A stretch of DNA of 42,742 bases, taken from NCBI RefSeq assembly GCF_001746205.1, contig NZ_MDCO01000011.1, positions 1 through 42,742 on the forward strand. The letters are read 5' to 3'. Both the position numbers and the translations under genes were made by a program. Below the pieces are notes generated by a model. That model ran no database searches, was not told the DNA's origin, and worked only from the letters and a program-made list of their open reading frames with translations. Positions 35,699 to 42,742 of the stretch are shown here, piece by piece (the stretch's first letter is position 1; each line of letters starts with the position of its first letter). This DNA is from Brachyspira hampsonii. GTDB taxonomy: Bacteria > Spirochaetota > Brachyspiria > Brachyspirales > Brachyspiraceae.

Positions 35699-36535
35699 TC
35701 ATTCTTTAGTTTTACCTATAATAGCCTGCTGGCATATATCATTATATCTTGTATCTCTTTTTCTTTTTTCTATTATTACTATACCGTCATAATAGTGAAT
35801 AGAGTAGGTGCTGTCTGTAAAGGCATTTGGAAATAAATCATCTTCTTCTGTAGCCCAATATGCATTAAGATAATCTATTAAATTTTTTGTATATTCTATG
35901 TATGAATTAGGATTTTTATAACCGCCTCCAAAATTTGGCCAATATGAAGTATAAACATCTTCGCATAAATAAAGTCCGTCATCTTTTATATGTTCATACA
36001 TCTCTTCAAAAGTTATAATTTGCTGATTCATTCTATGTCCGCCGTCATCTATTAAAATATCTAATTTTGGAATTTGACTTTTTACTTCTTTTAAAAAATC
36101 TCTGTCGTCTTGAGAGCCTATAAATATTTTTATATTATCCTGTTCAAATTGTTTGCATTTAGGATTTTTATCTATCGCATATATATTAACATTAGCTTCA
36201 GGCTTATTGTTTCTGAAATATTCTCTCCACATCTTTACAGCTCCGCCGCTTCCTACACCGATTTCCATCATATTGATATCTTTACCTCTATATTTTGAAA
36301 AATGTCTTTCATATATATCAAAAAAAGGAAGATGTTTAAAAATAGCTTCTCCTTTATTATTCAAAAAGTAATTATGCAAATCATATTTAGACTGATCCTC
36401 ATTATTATTTATGAGTATATCTTTAATAGTTTCTAACTTTCTTTTATCTTCTTCACTGTCGCTTTTTACGAGTAAAAGATTTTTATGTTTTTTTACTCTT
36501 AATTTTTTTATTTCGGACTTTTTACCTTTTTTCAT
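35699..36535 (-). CDS. class I SAM-dependent methyltransferase
   Basis: A 278-residue enzyme. After a very Lys-rich N-terminus (about residues 1-25) it shows MMEIGVGSGGAVKMWREYF (SAM-binding motif I), VNIYAIDKNPKCKQFEQDNI (motif II), LDILIDDGGHRMNQQIITFE and LYLCEDVYTSYWPN. The DDGGH segment and CEDVYTSYW occur in the CmcI/macrocin-O-methyltransferase-like group that methylates sugars or glycolipids and uses a metal. The target is unknown; the neighbouring glycosyltransferases suggest surface glycan modification (inference). Good ribosome binding site GAGGAAAG. Confidence 0.82.
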   Translation of the reverse strand: MKKGKKSEIKKLRVKKHKNLLLVKSDSEEDKRKLETIKDILINNNEDQSKYDLHNYFLNNKGEAIFKHLPFFDIYERHFSKYRGKDINMMEIGVGSGGAVKMWREYFRNNKPEANVNIYAIDKNPKCKQFEQDNIKIFIGSQDDRDFLKEVKSQIPKLDILIDDGGHRMNQQIITFEEMYEHIKDDGLYLCEDVYTSYWPNFGGGYKNPNSYIEYTKNLIDYLNAYWATEEDDLFPNAFTDSTYSIHYYDGIVIIEKRKRDTRYNDICQQAIIGKTKE

Positions 36536-36829
36536 CTGCTTTCCTCAAATTAATAAATACAGTTAATATTATGTTAATTCTTTATACTATAAAATTTTAA
36601 ATTGTCAAGAATATAAAATGTCGTTAAAAGTGAATATATTTATAATTTAGTTTTATATTAAAATTTTAATATTTTTAAGTTTAAAATATAAGCGATACTT
36701 TATATTAAATTATATACTTCTTATTTTATATTTATTACATAATTATATTTTAAATATCATTTATTGAATAATAAAATAAAATAGTTTATCATTTATTAAA
36801 AATGAATATTTATTTTTTAGGTTTGAATT
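36536..36829. other. about 295-bp spacer
   Basis: Plain AT-rich divergent spacer between the methyltransferase and nucleotidyltransferase genes; no coding or strong inverted repeat noted. Confidence 0.5.
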
Positions 36830-37423
36830 ATGAATAATCATATTAATGAGATTATAGAACTTTCTAATTATAATCAGAATAAAGCATTTAATATTATAAA
36901 AGAACTTGATATTGAAAATGCTTTTAAAAATATTGGCGCTAGAGTTAATTTAGTAGGTTCTTTAAAAATGGGACTTTTAATGAAAAATAGGGATATTGAT
37001 TTTCATGTTTATACATCTGAATTAAATATAGAAAAAAGTTTTTATGCTATATCTAAAATAGCTTCAAATGAAAATATACAAAAAATTACATATACAAATT
37101 TAATATATACAGATGAGCATTGTATAGAGTGGCATTTATTTTATAAATGCAGTGAAGATGAAATTTGGCAGATTGATATTATTCATATACTAGAAGGATC
37201 TTATTATGACGGATATTTTGAGAAAGATGCTGATGATATAATGAATATGCTTACTGAAGAAAAAAGAAATATAATATTAAAATTAAAATATGAAACTCCT
37301 GATGATATAAAAATAATGGGTATAGAATATTATAAAGCCGTTCTACAGAATAATATTACAACATTTGAAGACTTTATCGAATGGAGAGATAAACAATTTT
37401 TTAATGGTATAATAAAGTTTTAA
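36830..37423 (+). CDS. nucleotidyltransferase-fold protein
   Basis: A 197-residue protein with the pol-beta-type core: VNLVGSLKMGLLMKNRDIDF, where GS and the paired Asp (DID) form the catalytic metal site, then ECIEWHLFYKCSEDEIWQIDI-like strands. It lacks a second domain, resembling stand-alone nucleotidyltransferases (aminoglycoside-adenylyltransferase-like). Whether it modifies an antibiotic, RNA or protein is unknown. Ribosome binding site AGGTTTG is modest. It converges on the next gene with no gap. Confidence 0.72.
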   Translation: MNNHINEIIELSNYNQNKAFNIIKELDIENAFKNIGARVNLVGSLKMGLLMKNRDIDFHVYTSELNIEKSFYAISKIASNENIQKITYTNLIYTDEHCIEWHLFYKCSEDEIWQIDIIHILEGSYYDGYFEKDADDIMNMLTEEKRNIILKLKYETPDDIKIMGIEYYKAVLQNNITTFEDFIEWRDKQFFNGIIKF

Positions 37424-38689
37424 TTATATTCTATAAATAAAAATAGCTATAATATTTAATAAAGCATATAAGCAAATATAGTTTATATATTTATTTTTTG
37501 TATACTTTATATTTTCTATAAAATATATTATAGGTACGAATCCTAAAGTAAATGATGAATAAAAATAATGCGGTCTTCCTGAACCTATATTTGCAAGCAT
37601 ATAGAATACTATAGAGGTTATTATATATAATATATAGAAAAATAATAAATCTTTTAATGTATTTGTCTTTTTATCATTATCTGTTAACATCTTCTTAGTA
37701 AAGAAATGTTTATAAGCGTAAATTAATGCTGTCAAAGCAAATACAAATGATAATATATAAAATATAAAAGTAAAAATATATAAAGGATTGCTTCCAAAAT
37801 AACTGTTTATTATATCTTTTATTCCATTTACATATTTATTTCCAGATTCATTTGTAGTGAAAAGTAATATTGAATAAATTTGAGGCGGCTGTATTATATT
37901 GACTGCATCTATTTCTGATTTTCTTCCTAATATTTTTGATATGCTTTCAAAATTATTTTGAAATTGATATATTAAATAAGGAAGATAAGTCAGAAATGAT
38001 ATGAATACTCCTATAGACAACGGGATTATATTTTCTTTTGTATCTTTTTTCCATCTTATTATTAAAAATATTATAAGGGATGGAATTAAAGAAAAGAAAT
38101 TTGAAAAATGGCATTGTGCTGATAATGCTAAGATTGGAAACAGCAAAACAGCATATATGAATTTTTTTTCATTATATAAATATTCATAAAGTACAGGTAA
38201 AAAAATAAAAGATAGTATTAGAGGATTATTCGGATTATATATATTATTTCCAGCATTTAAGAAATATATATTAACAGACATAAGCATTAAAATAATACTA
38301 AATGTGGTCAGCGAAAATCTTTTATAACTCCAAACAAAAAATATAATACTTGCTAATATAGAAATGAGCATATTAATAAATCTTGCTCCTTCATAAGTTC
38401 TTCCTCCAATGAGATATTTTAGTATATATGATAAATAAAAATATCCACCTGGAACTCTTGAGCCTTCTTCGCTATAATAAGTATCTGGAGTATTTAGGAA
38501 AACACCTTCTATAGGAAATTTTTTTTCTTTTATATGTTTTTCTGTTTGATAGAATTGGTACTGTTCATCTAATCTTGGAGGTTTTCCTATTATTGATTTA
38601 TTATATATATAAAATCTTAAAAATATTCCTATTATAATTGCTATTATTGAAAGTATTATTAATGATTTTTTATTAGCTAAGTTTAACAT
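37424..38689 (-). CDS. polytopic membrane glycosyltransferase-like protein (GT39/ArnT-like)
   Basis: A 421-residue protein with about ten membrane helices. The first periplasmic loop contains PPRLDEQYQFYQTEKHIKEK, where the Asp-Glu pair matches the acidic catalytic site of polyprenyl-phosphate-dependent transferases (GT-C fold), followed by RVPGGYFYLSYILKYLIGG. It probably transfers a lipid-linked sugar to a cell-envelope acceptor. ATG overlaps the stop of the upstream glycosyltransferase by 7 bp (ATGTTAA), so the two form an operon. Confidence 0.75.
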   Translation of the reverse strand: MLNLANKKSLIILSIIAIIIGIFLRFYIYNKSIIGKPPRLDEQYQFYQTEKHIKEKKFPIEGVFLNTPDTYYSEEGSRVPGGYFYLSYILKYLIGGRTYEGARFINMLISILASIIFFVWSYKRFSLTTFSIILMLMSVNIYFLNAGNNIYNPNNPLILSFIFLPVLYEYLYNEKKFIYAVLLFPILALSAQCHFSNFFSLIPSLIIFLIIRWKKDTKENIIPLSIGVFISFLTYLPYLIYQFQNNFESISKILGRKSEIDAVNIIQPPQIYSILLFTTNESGNKYVNGIKDIINSYFGSNPLYIFTFIFYILSFVFALTALIYAYKHFFTKKMLTDNDKKTNTLKDLLFFYILYIITSIVFYMLANIGSGRPHYFYSSFTLGFVPIIYFIENIKYTKNKYINYICLYALLNIIAIFIYRI

Positions 38690-39522
38690 TTTTTATCCTT
38701 ATAAACATTTTCTTTTTTTGATATATTAAATTTTGAAAGTATATAAACAATGCCTATTAAGAATCTTAAGAAGTACATAGATACTGAGTAAATAGGGTGG
38801 GATAATAGTTTTTTCCATTTACCGTTTTCTATATAAACGCCAATGTAACGATAAAACATTCCAAATTGCTTTTTAGTAGTTTTATCATGTCCCCATTTTT
38901 TGAAGTAATTATCAAAATTTGAAGCATAGTAGCTTTTTTTTACTATATATTGTTTTAGAGTATGATTTTCATGATGATATAATGGAGATTTTATTATGTC
39001 AGTTTTTCCTATTTTTTTTATTCTTCTGTCTATATCCCAATCTTCAGTACCATTTAAGTTTAGGTCAAAGCCTCCTATTTTTATAAATGCCTCTTTCCTA
39101 AAGAATCTTACAGCATCTATAACAGTAGCATCATAAAATGAACGTTCAAAACTTCTTACTCTATTAAAAAAACTTTTTCCGTAAATTTTTTCAGGTATAT
39201 AAATAGCCTGCACATCTTTATTGTTTTCAAAAATTTCCAAGCATTCTGTTATAACATTTTCTGATAAAGTCATATCAACATCTAAAAATCCTATTATTTC
39301 TCCTCCTGACATTTCAGCCCCATAATTTCTTTGAGCAGATCGTTCTGGACCTTTAATAAAAGTTTTAGCACCTAATTCTTTAGCTATTTCTACTGTTCTG
39401 TCAGTAGAATTATTATCCACCAATATTATTTCAGTATCTTTATAATTAGAATTTTTTACAGCATTTATACAATCAGCGATAAAATTTTCTGAGTTTTTAG
39501 TTGTGATGATTATGCTTACCAT
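38683..39522 (-). CDS. family 2 glycosyltransferase
   Basis: A 279-residue GT-A enzyme: VSIIITTKNSENFIADCINA (donor-binding start), DTEIILVDNNSTDRTVEIAK, the metal site FLDVDMTL, FKSLYHHEN-like acceptor region (NGTEDWDIDRRIKKIGK) and C-terminal hydrophobic helices (YSVSMYFLRFLIGIVYILS). The mechanism is inverting sugar transfer, with lipid or glycan acceptors. It is the first gene of an operon with the GT-C-like gene. Its ribosome binding site is weak (GGTAAATAAATG). Confidence 0.85.
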   Translation of the reverse strand: MVSIIITTKNSENFIADCINAVKNSNYKDTEIILVDNNSTDRTVEIAKELGAKTFIKGPERSAQRNYGAEMSGGEIIGFLDVDMTLSENVITECLEIFENNKDVQAIYIPEKIYGKSFFNRVRSFERSFYDATVIDAVRFFRKEAFIKIGGFDLNLNGTEDWDIDRRIKKIGKTDIIKSPLYHHENHTLKQYIVKKSYYASNFDNYFKKWGHDKTTKKQFGMFYRYIGVYIENGKWKKLLSHPIYSVSMYFLRFLIGIVYILSKFNISKKENVYKDKKC

Positions 39523-39611
39523 TTATTTACCAATTTTTATTTATGATTTATAAATAATATATTCATAATAAAAAAATAACAATATTATTTAACTATTTTT
39601 AACATTATAAA

Positions 39612-39950
39612 AATAAGCGGAGCTATAAGCCGTATTCTGTCATTTAAGGTAAACATTTATCTTGATATTATATCACTATAATATTCCAGCGAGCCACCTG
39701 AAACTTAGGAAAAGGGCAATCCGTTTCTGTTTGCTCTTGCCTCTCATGGGGTTTACACTGCCATTCATGTCGCCACAAATGCGGTATGCTCTTACCATAC
39801 CTTTTCACCCTTACCAAATCGGCGGTATATTTTCTGCTGCACTTTCCATAGACTTTCGCCTTCAAGCCGTTAGCTTGCATGATGCCCTTTAGAGGTACGG
39901 ACTTTCCTCAGTATTAGTTACTTAAATACCGCGTTTACCCGCTCCGCATA
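39612..39950 (-). ncRNA. rnpB: RNase P RNA, class A
   Basis: About 339 nt on the minus strand. It begins with GCGGAGCGGGTAAACGCGG, and P1 pairs GCGGAGC with GCTCCGC near the 3' end. It contains the nearly universal GAGGAAAGTCCG, AACGGCTTGAAGGCGAAAGTC and GGTAAGGGTGAAAAGGT, and ends ACAGAATACGGCTTATAGC. The catalytic RNA trims the 5' ends of pre-tRNAs. A TATAAT lies just upstream (minus strand) with TTGACA at a shorter-than-usual 12-bp distance. Open frames on both strands across it are not genes. Confidence 0.95.
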
Positions 39951-40277
39951 GTCAATTACTCTATTATAAAAATCATAAAATGTCAATAATTAATTTTTAT
40001 TTAATTAACAAATTCAATACCGCACGCTAAATAATATGAAAAATATAAATAAGTTATAATTCATAATATTATTAATATTAAAAAAATTATTAACCGTGCG
40101 TTTAGTTAATTATAAATCTAATCAAAACTTGGACGGGCATGCTTTTTTGTTATAAGCAGTAAGGAAATAAAGATTAAAATTGAAAACAAAATAATAAAGA
40201 TATAGGGCGGTGTGTGTAAATAATTTTTTAAATATTAAATTAATTGCTTTTATATATTTGATTATTATACTTAATAT
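39951..40277. other. 327-bp AT-rich spacer between rnpB and the replication module
   Basis: No coding. A short GC-containing pair, ACCGCACGCTAA (about 40018-40029) and ACCGTGCGTTTA (about 40093-40104), flanks an 60-bp AT stretch and includes CGCACG/CGTGCG complementarity. It could be a remnant of an attachment region or a hairpin. Evidence is thin. Confidence 0.35.
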
Positions 40278-40818
40278 ATGAATACAGAAATTATTGAAAA
40301 TACATTATTAACTTGAATAAATGAATTAAAAAAATTAGATAAGGATATTGATAATATATTTGAAAGATTTTCTAAATCTTTTGAATATTGGATTTATAAT
40401 TATATACTGAAAATTTTTAATTTTAACGAATTTTATAAGACTATGGAAAGCGGTACGAGTTTTACAATCTTCTCTCAAAATACAAATCAATAAATTAAAA
40501 AATCTAGTACGCTTAAAAAACATACTAGATTTACAACAAAAACAATTCTTAAAAATCTCGATAATAATTGCAACTAAAAAGTTATGCTTGACTTTTTTAG
40601 ATAAAGAACAGAGTTTATTTTATCAATTAGCATTCCTGCTAAAAAATATCAAAAACAAATGCAGTAGAAATTTATTTAAATCATTTGGGCAGTTCTTTGC
40701 CTTAATAATTTTTATCACTGCAGAAGGAGGAATATTTTTAAAAAAATACTATCACGGAGGCGGTTTAATGTTAGTACAAAAATTGACTTATAAAAATATA
40801 TTAGGCGGTATAGAATAA
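40278..40818 (+). pseudogene. decayed first gene of the replication module
   Basis: An ATG at 40278 opens MNTEIIENTLLT, meets a TGA at 40314-40316, then INELKKLDKDIDNIFERFSK and EYWIYNYILK. The stop-free coding then moves to another frame at about 40411-40430 (NFIRLWKAVRVLQSSLKIQI, NKLKNLVRLKNILDLQQKQ, through LFKSFGQFFALIIFITAEGG) and ends at 40818 with TAATG overlapping the start of the next gene. That overlap suggests it once was the first gene of the operon. The product would be Lys/Leu-rich with one membrane helix; no family recognised. Confidence 0.5.
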
Positions 40819-41642
40819 TGGCAGAGTTAGAAAAGTTTTCAGCACTTTACGGAAAAATAGATTATCCTGCAGATTTGTTGACAATACCTTTTGAAGTGCT
40901 TGAATACAGCGATAGATTAGGATTGAGTGCAAGCGAGTTTAAATTTGTATGCTGGATATTTCATTTAACAAATAAAGATTTTGAAAAAATCAGCGACTGC
41001 AATATGACTTCTAAAAAAACAAGTTTTTGCAGACAAAGAAAAAGTCTGCAGGCAAAAGGCTATTTAAAAATAAAAATAGCAAGGACTTATCAAAAAGGAA
41101 AATTAATATCAAGCGGACTTGTATATGATTTCACTAATTTGAAAAATAAAATTGAAGAGCTGAAAGAAGAGGATAAAAAACTTCAGAATCTCGAAGCTAC
41201 TGTTACTGTGATATATGATGAGCCTAGTTTGTTTAATGAAGATGTGGACGAAAGCTCAATATATCCAGCAAAACTTTTAACAGATGATGAAGAGATAAAA
41301 GAGCTTCAGCTTCAGAATGAGTTTTTAGAAAAGTTTAATAAACTTCATAAGGAATTAGTTAATTTTAGGATTGATTACATAAAATCAGCATTGTACAAAA
41401 AACATTTATTAGATGCATTTTCCAATAGAAAAAATAACAATATTGATGAAGTATTGAACTCAGTTAAAAAAAGTTTTTTCAGGCTACCTATTGAAGAACG
41501 AAAAAGTTTAAGACTTCAGGATTTAACAAAGTATGCTCTATTAGAAACACAGGAAAAAAACAAAGTAATACAAACGAAGAAAATAAAACTCAGAGCGAGA
41601 ATCCAAAAAAGTATACAATACCAAGCGGAATTGATAAACTGA
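40818..41642 (+). CDS. phage/plasmid replication initiator-like protein
   Basis: A 274-residue protein. The N-terminal part resembles winged-helix phage replication proteins: IPFEVLEYSDRLGLSASEFK, FVCWIFHLTNKDFEKISDCN, MTSKKTSFCRQRKSLQAKGY, then YDFTNLKNKIEELKEE, followed by a long coiled-coil-like stretch. Followed by a DnaC-like loader gene, it fits an initiator or replisome-organiser. The C-terminus from about residue 249 (QTKKIKLRARIQKSI) is oddly basic, while the -1 frame after 41561 encodes a natural-looking tail (see the slippery-site entry). The start overlaps the upstream stop. Confidence 0.65.
   Translation: MAELEKFSALYGKIDYPADLLTIPFEVLEYSDRLGLSASEFKFVCWIFHLTNKDFEKISDCNMTSKKTSFCRQRKSLQAKGYLKIKIARTYQKGKLISSGLVYDFTNLKNKIEELKEEDKKLQNLEATVTVIYDEPSLFNEDVDESSIYPAKLLTDDEEIKELQLQNEFLEKFNKLHKELVNFRIDYIKSALYKKHLLDAFSNRKNNNIDEVLNSVKKSFFRLPIEERKSLRLQDLTKYALLETQEKNKVIQTKKIKLRARIQKSIQYQAELIN
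41555..41561 (+). other. A AAA AAC heptamer where the reading frame may change
   Basis: In the replication-initiator frame the codons read GAA AAA AAC, which is exactly the X XXY YYZ slippery pattern. After a -1 shift the frame continues 59 codons, including TIPSGIDKLNYLLKIIEEGG and NLDDAYSQIANCGYQLLSAK, to a TAA at 41738-41740, giving a 307-residue product that overlaps the next gene by 59 bp. No clear downstream hairpin or upstream stimulator is seen, so a one-base indel or transcriptional slippage on the A-run are alternatives. Confidence 0.45.
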
Positions 41643-41681
41643 ATTATTTATTAAAAATTATAGAAGAGGGAGGAAACCTAG

Positions 41682-42533
41682 ATGATGCGTATTCACAAAT
41701 TGCAAATTGCGGATATCAGCTACTGTCTGCAAAGCTATAAAAAATATTTGGAAGAATTAAAAAAAACAGCAAGGGACGGAAAAGACCCAAAATGTACTAA
41801 ATGCGATGAGTATGGATTTCTAAAAGTTCCAGATGATTTAAGTTTTTCAGGAAGGAAATACAGTCTGCCTACTATGTGCGACTGTGTAAGCGATGAAAAA
41901 ACTAAAATATCAGAAAAGATAGAAAGAATTGATAACCTTATAAAAACATATAATTTAGTATTCGGCACATTAGATAATGAAATGACTTTAGATATTTTTG
42001 CAAAAAGATTTAATCAAACTGAGCTGATTAATTCTATAAAAAAATATTTGAATGTAGGAAGTACAATGTCATTATATTTCAGGGGGAAGAGCGGAACAGG
42101 TAAAACTACAATGCTAAAAATGTTATGGCAGATATATGTTATGAATAACATCAAAGTAATGTATATGAAGGCTAGCCATTTTGAAGATTTGAATAAAAAC
42201 TTATTCAATAAAAATGCTAAAGATAAAGATATGAAAGCCACTATTGATAAAAAAATAGATAATGCCAAAAATGCAGATATTATTATGATAGATGATATTG
42301 ACAGCGTAGGTTTTCATTATGCCATAGATGGATACTATAAAATATTTGATAATATAAGAAGCGGAGAAAAAACTGTGATACTGACATCAAATAAAAGCTA
42401 TGATGATTTATTAAAGAGTTTGAATAAAAAAACTGATTCTGAATATATGAAAGGTAGACTTACAAGCAGACTATTAAACTTAAAAATTATAGAAATAGAA
42501 ATGCAGAAGTATAAAGAATTAATAATTGCTTAA
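41682..42533 (+). CDS. DnaC-like helicase loader ATPase
   Basis: A 283-residue AAA+ ATPase. A zinc-ribbon-like N-terminus (CTKCDEYGF and PTMCDCVSDE, four cysteines) is followed by Walker A FRGKSGTGKTTMLK (about residues 130-143), Walker B ADIIMIDDIDS, sensor 1 KTVILTSNKSYDDLL and an arginine-rich RLTSRLLNL. This is the pattern of DnaC/DnaI-type loaders that place the replicative helicase on phage or plasmid origins. Excellent ribosome binding site GGAGG at 41670-41674. It overlaps the possible -1 frame tail of the initiator. Confidence 0.85.
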   Translation: MMRIHKLQIADISYCLQSYKKYLEELKKTARDGKDPKCTKCDEYGFLKVPDDLSFSGRKYSLPTMCDCVSDEKTKISEKIERIDNLIKTYNLVFGTLDNEMTLDIFAKRFNQTELINSIKKYLNVGSTMSLYFRGKSGTGKTTMLKMLWQIYVMNNIKVMYMKASHFEDLNKNLFNKNAKDKDMKATIDKKIDNAKNADIIMIDDIDSVGFHYAIDGYYKIFDNIRSGEKTVILTSNKSYDDLLKSLNKKTDSEYMKGRLTSRLLNLKIIEIEMQKYKELIIA

Positions 42534-42566
42534 ATAGTCAAAATATTATTTTGATTATTTTTATAA

Positions 42567-42647
42567 GATTTTATTAAAAGAGGAAAATATGAAGATTTTG
42601 AATCAGTGTTAACCGATATAGAAGATGAGATAGCTATTAATGAATAA
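42567..42647 (+). other. short remnant or small frame after the loader gene
   Basis: A frame reading IKRGKYEDFESVLTDIEDEI ends at 42645-42647 without an ATG. An SD-led ATG at 42589 opens the neighbouring frame for only seven codons (MKILNQC). It looks like a frameshifted remnant of a small acidic protein. Confidence 0.25.
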
Positions 42648-42659
42648 TTCTATGTTTAT

Positions 42660-42684
42660 AAGTTGTCAACAATGTTGATAACTT
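42660..42684. promoter_or_regulatory. operator-like inverted repeat before the last gene
   Basis: AAGTTGTCAAC and GTTGATAACTT are complementary at 10 of 11 positions across a 3-bp centre, 35 bp before the next start codon. The position fits a repressor or origin-protein site in a replication module; it could equally form a hairpin. Confidence 0.4.
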
Positions 42685-42718
42685 GTAAATAAGATGTTCA
42701 AAAATTAGGAAGTAAAAA

Positions 42719-42742
42719 ATGAATAAAGAAGATTTAATTATC
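42719..42742 (+). CDS. partial CDS running off the window
   Basis: An ATG behind TTAGGAAG reads MNKEDLII and continues past the window end. Only eight codons are visible, so no function can be given. It lies downstream of the helicase-loader gene in the same direction and is probably part of the replication module. Confidence 0.5.

Noticed and set aside
39662-39892. Open reading frames of 70-76 codons on both strands
   Set aside because: They lie inside the RNase P RNA gene, whose conserved segments and P1 pairing explain the sequence.
40018-40104. Attachment site or origin from the ACCGCACGCTAA/ACCGTGCGTTTA pair
   Set aside because: The match is short and imperfect, and no second copy or integrase is visible, so it is only described as part of a spacer.
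40588-40818. 76-codon frame as an independent gene
   Set aside because: Its coding-like sequence extends well upstream of its first ATG without a ribosome binding site, so it is better seen as the 3' part of a frameshifted gene.
1-42742. CRISPR arrays
   Set aside because: No series of regularly spaced direct repeats was found; the only strong repeats are hairpins and terminal inverted repeats.

Overview
The window is about 42.7 kb of very AT-rich DNA. Codon use is strongly A/T-ending. It carries spirochaete flagellar genes (flgL-fliW-csrA), a sodium-pumping oxaloacetate decarboxylase operon, many small lipoproteins and secreted ankyrin proteins, and a class A RNase P RNA. Together these point to the anaerobic intestinal spirochaete genus Brachyspira. 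The species cannot be told from the sequence alone.

Layout. 1-4.6 kb: two small lipoproteins, a TonB-dependent-receptor-like outer-membrane protein and an iron-type alcohol dehydrogenase. 4.7-6.9 kb: a CASTOR/POLLUX-type ion channel facing a secreted ankyrin protein. 6.9-7.2 kb: a tRNA-Ile/tRNA-Ala transcription unit with its own promoter and terminator, outside any rRNA operon. 7.3-10.8 kb: an AI-2E family permease coupled to an SRPBCC protein, an HxlR regulator facing the remains of its probable target gene, and a DUF2156 protein. 10.8-14.4 kb: a minus-strand operon oadG-oadA-oadB that would couple decarboxylation to Na+ export. 14.5-20 kb: murI, a ravA-viaA (MoxR ATPase plus VWA) pair, a HAD phosphatase and a glycosyltransferase.

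20.1-26.1 kb is accessory and decaying. It has a broken DDE-transposase insertion sequence with recognisable terminal repeats, a lipoprotein, and a 294-bp non-coding element with perfect 19-bp terminal inverted repeats around a GC-rich, highly foldable core. A plus-strand run of small genes follows, nearly all broken by single frameshifts or in-frame stops: DUF1232, TPR-TM2, secreted proteins and an ankyrin protein. 26.2-31.3 kb: a 1146-residue DUF4132 protein, a 35-residue protein too short for ordinary gene callers but with an excellent ribosome binding site and terminator, and an outer-membrane barrel protein.

31.5-39.5 kb: an HExxH membrane protein, the csrA-fliW-flgL flagellar regulatory set, a DUF5674 plus helical-protein pair, a SAM methyltransferase, a minimal nucleotidyltransferase and two envelope glycosyltransferase-type genes. 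39.6-39.95 kb is rnpB (minus strand). From 40.3 kb to the end is a phage- or plasmid-like replication module: a decayed gene, a replication-initiator-like protein and a DnaC-like helicase loader. The initiator has a better-looking C-terminus in the -1 frame after an A AAA AAC heptamer.

The most unusual items are the 294-bp structured inverted-repeat element, the possible frameshift in the replication initiator, the 35-residue gene, and the concentration of single-lesion pseudogenes in 22.7-26.1 kb. No CRISPR array was seen, and no recognised anti-phage system beyond the loosely suggestive ravA-viaA and DUF4132 genes.
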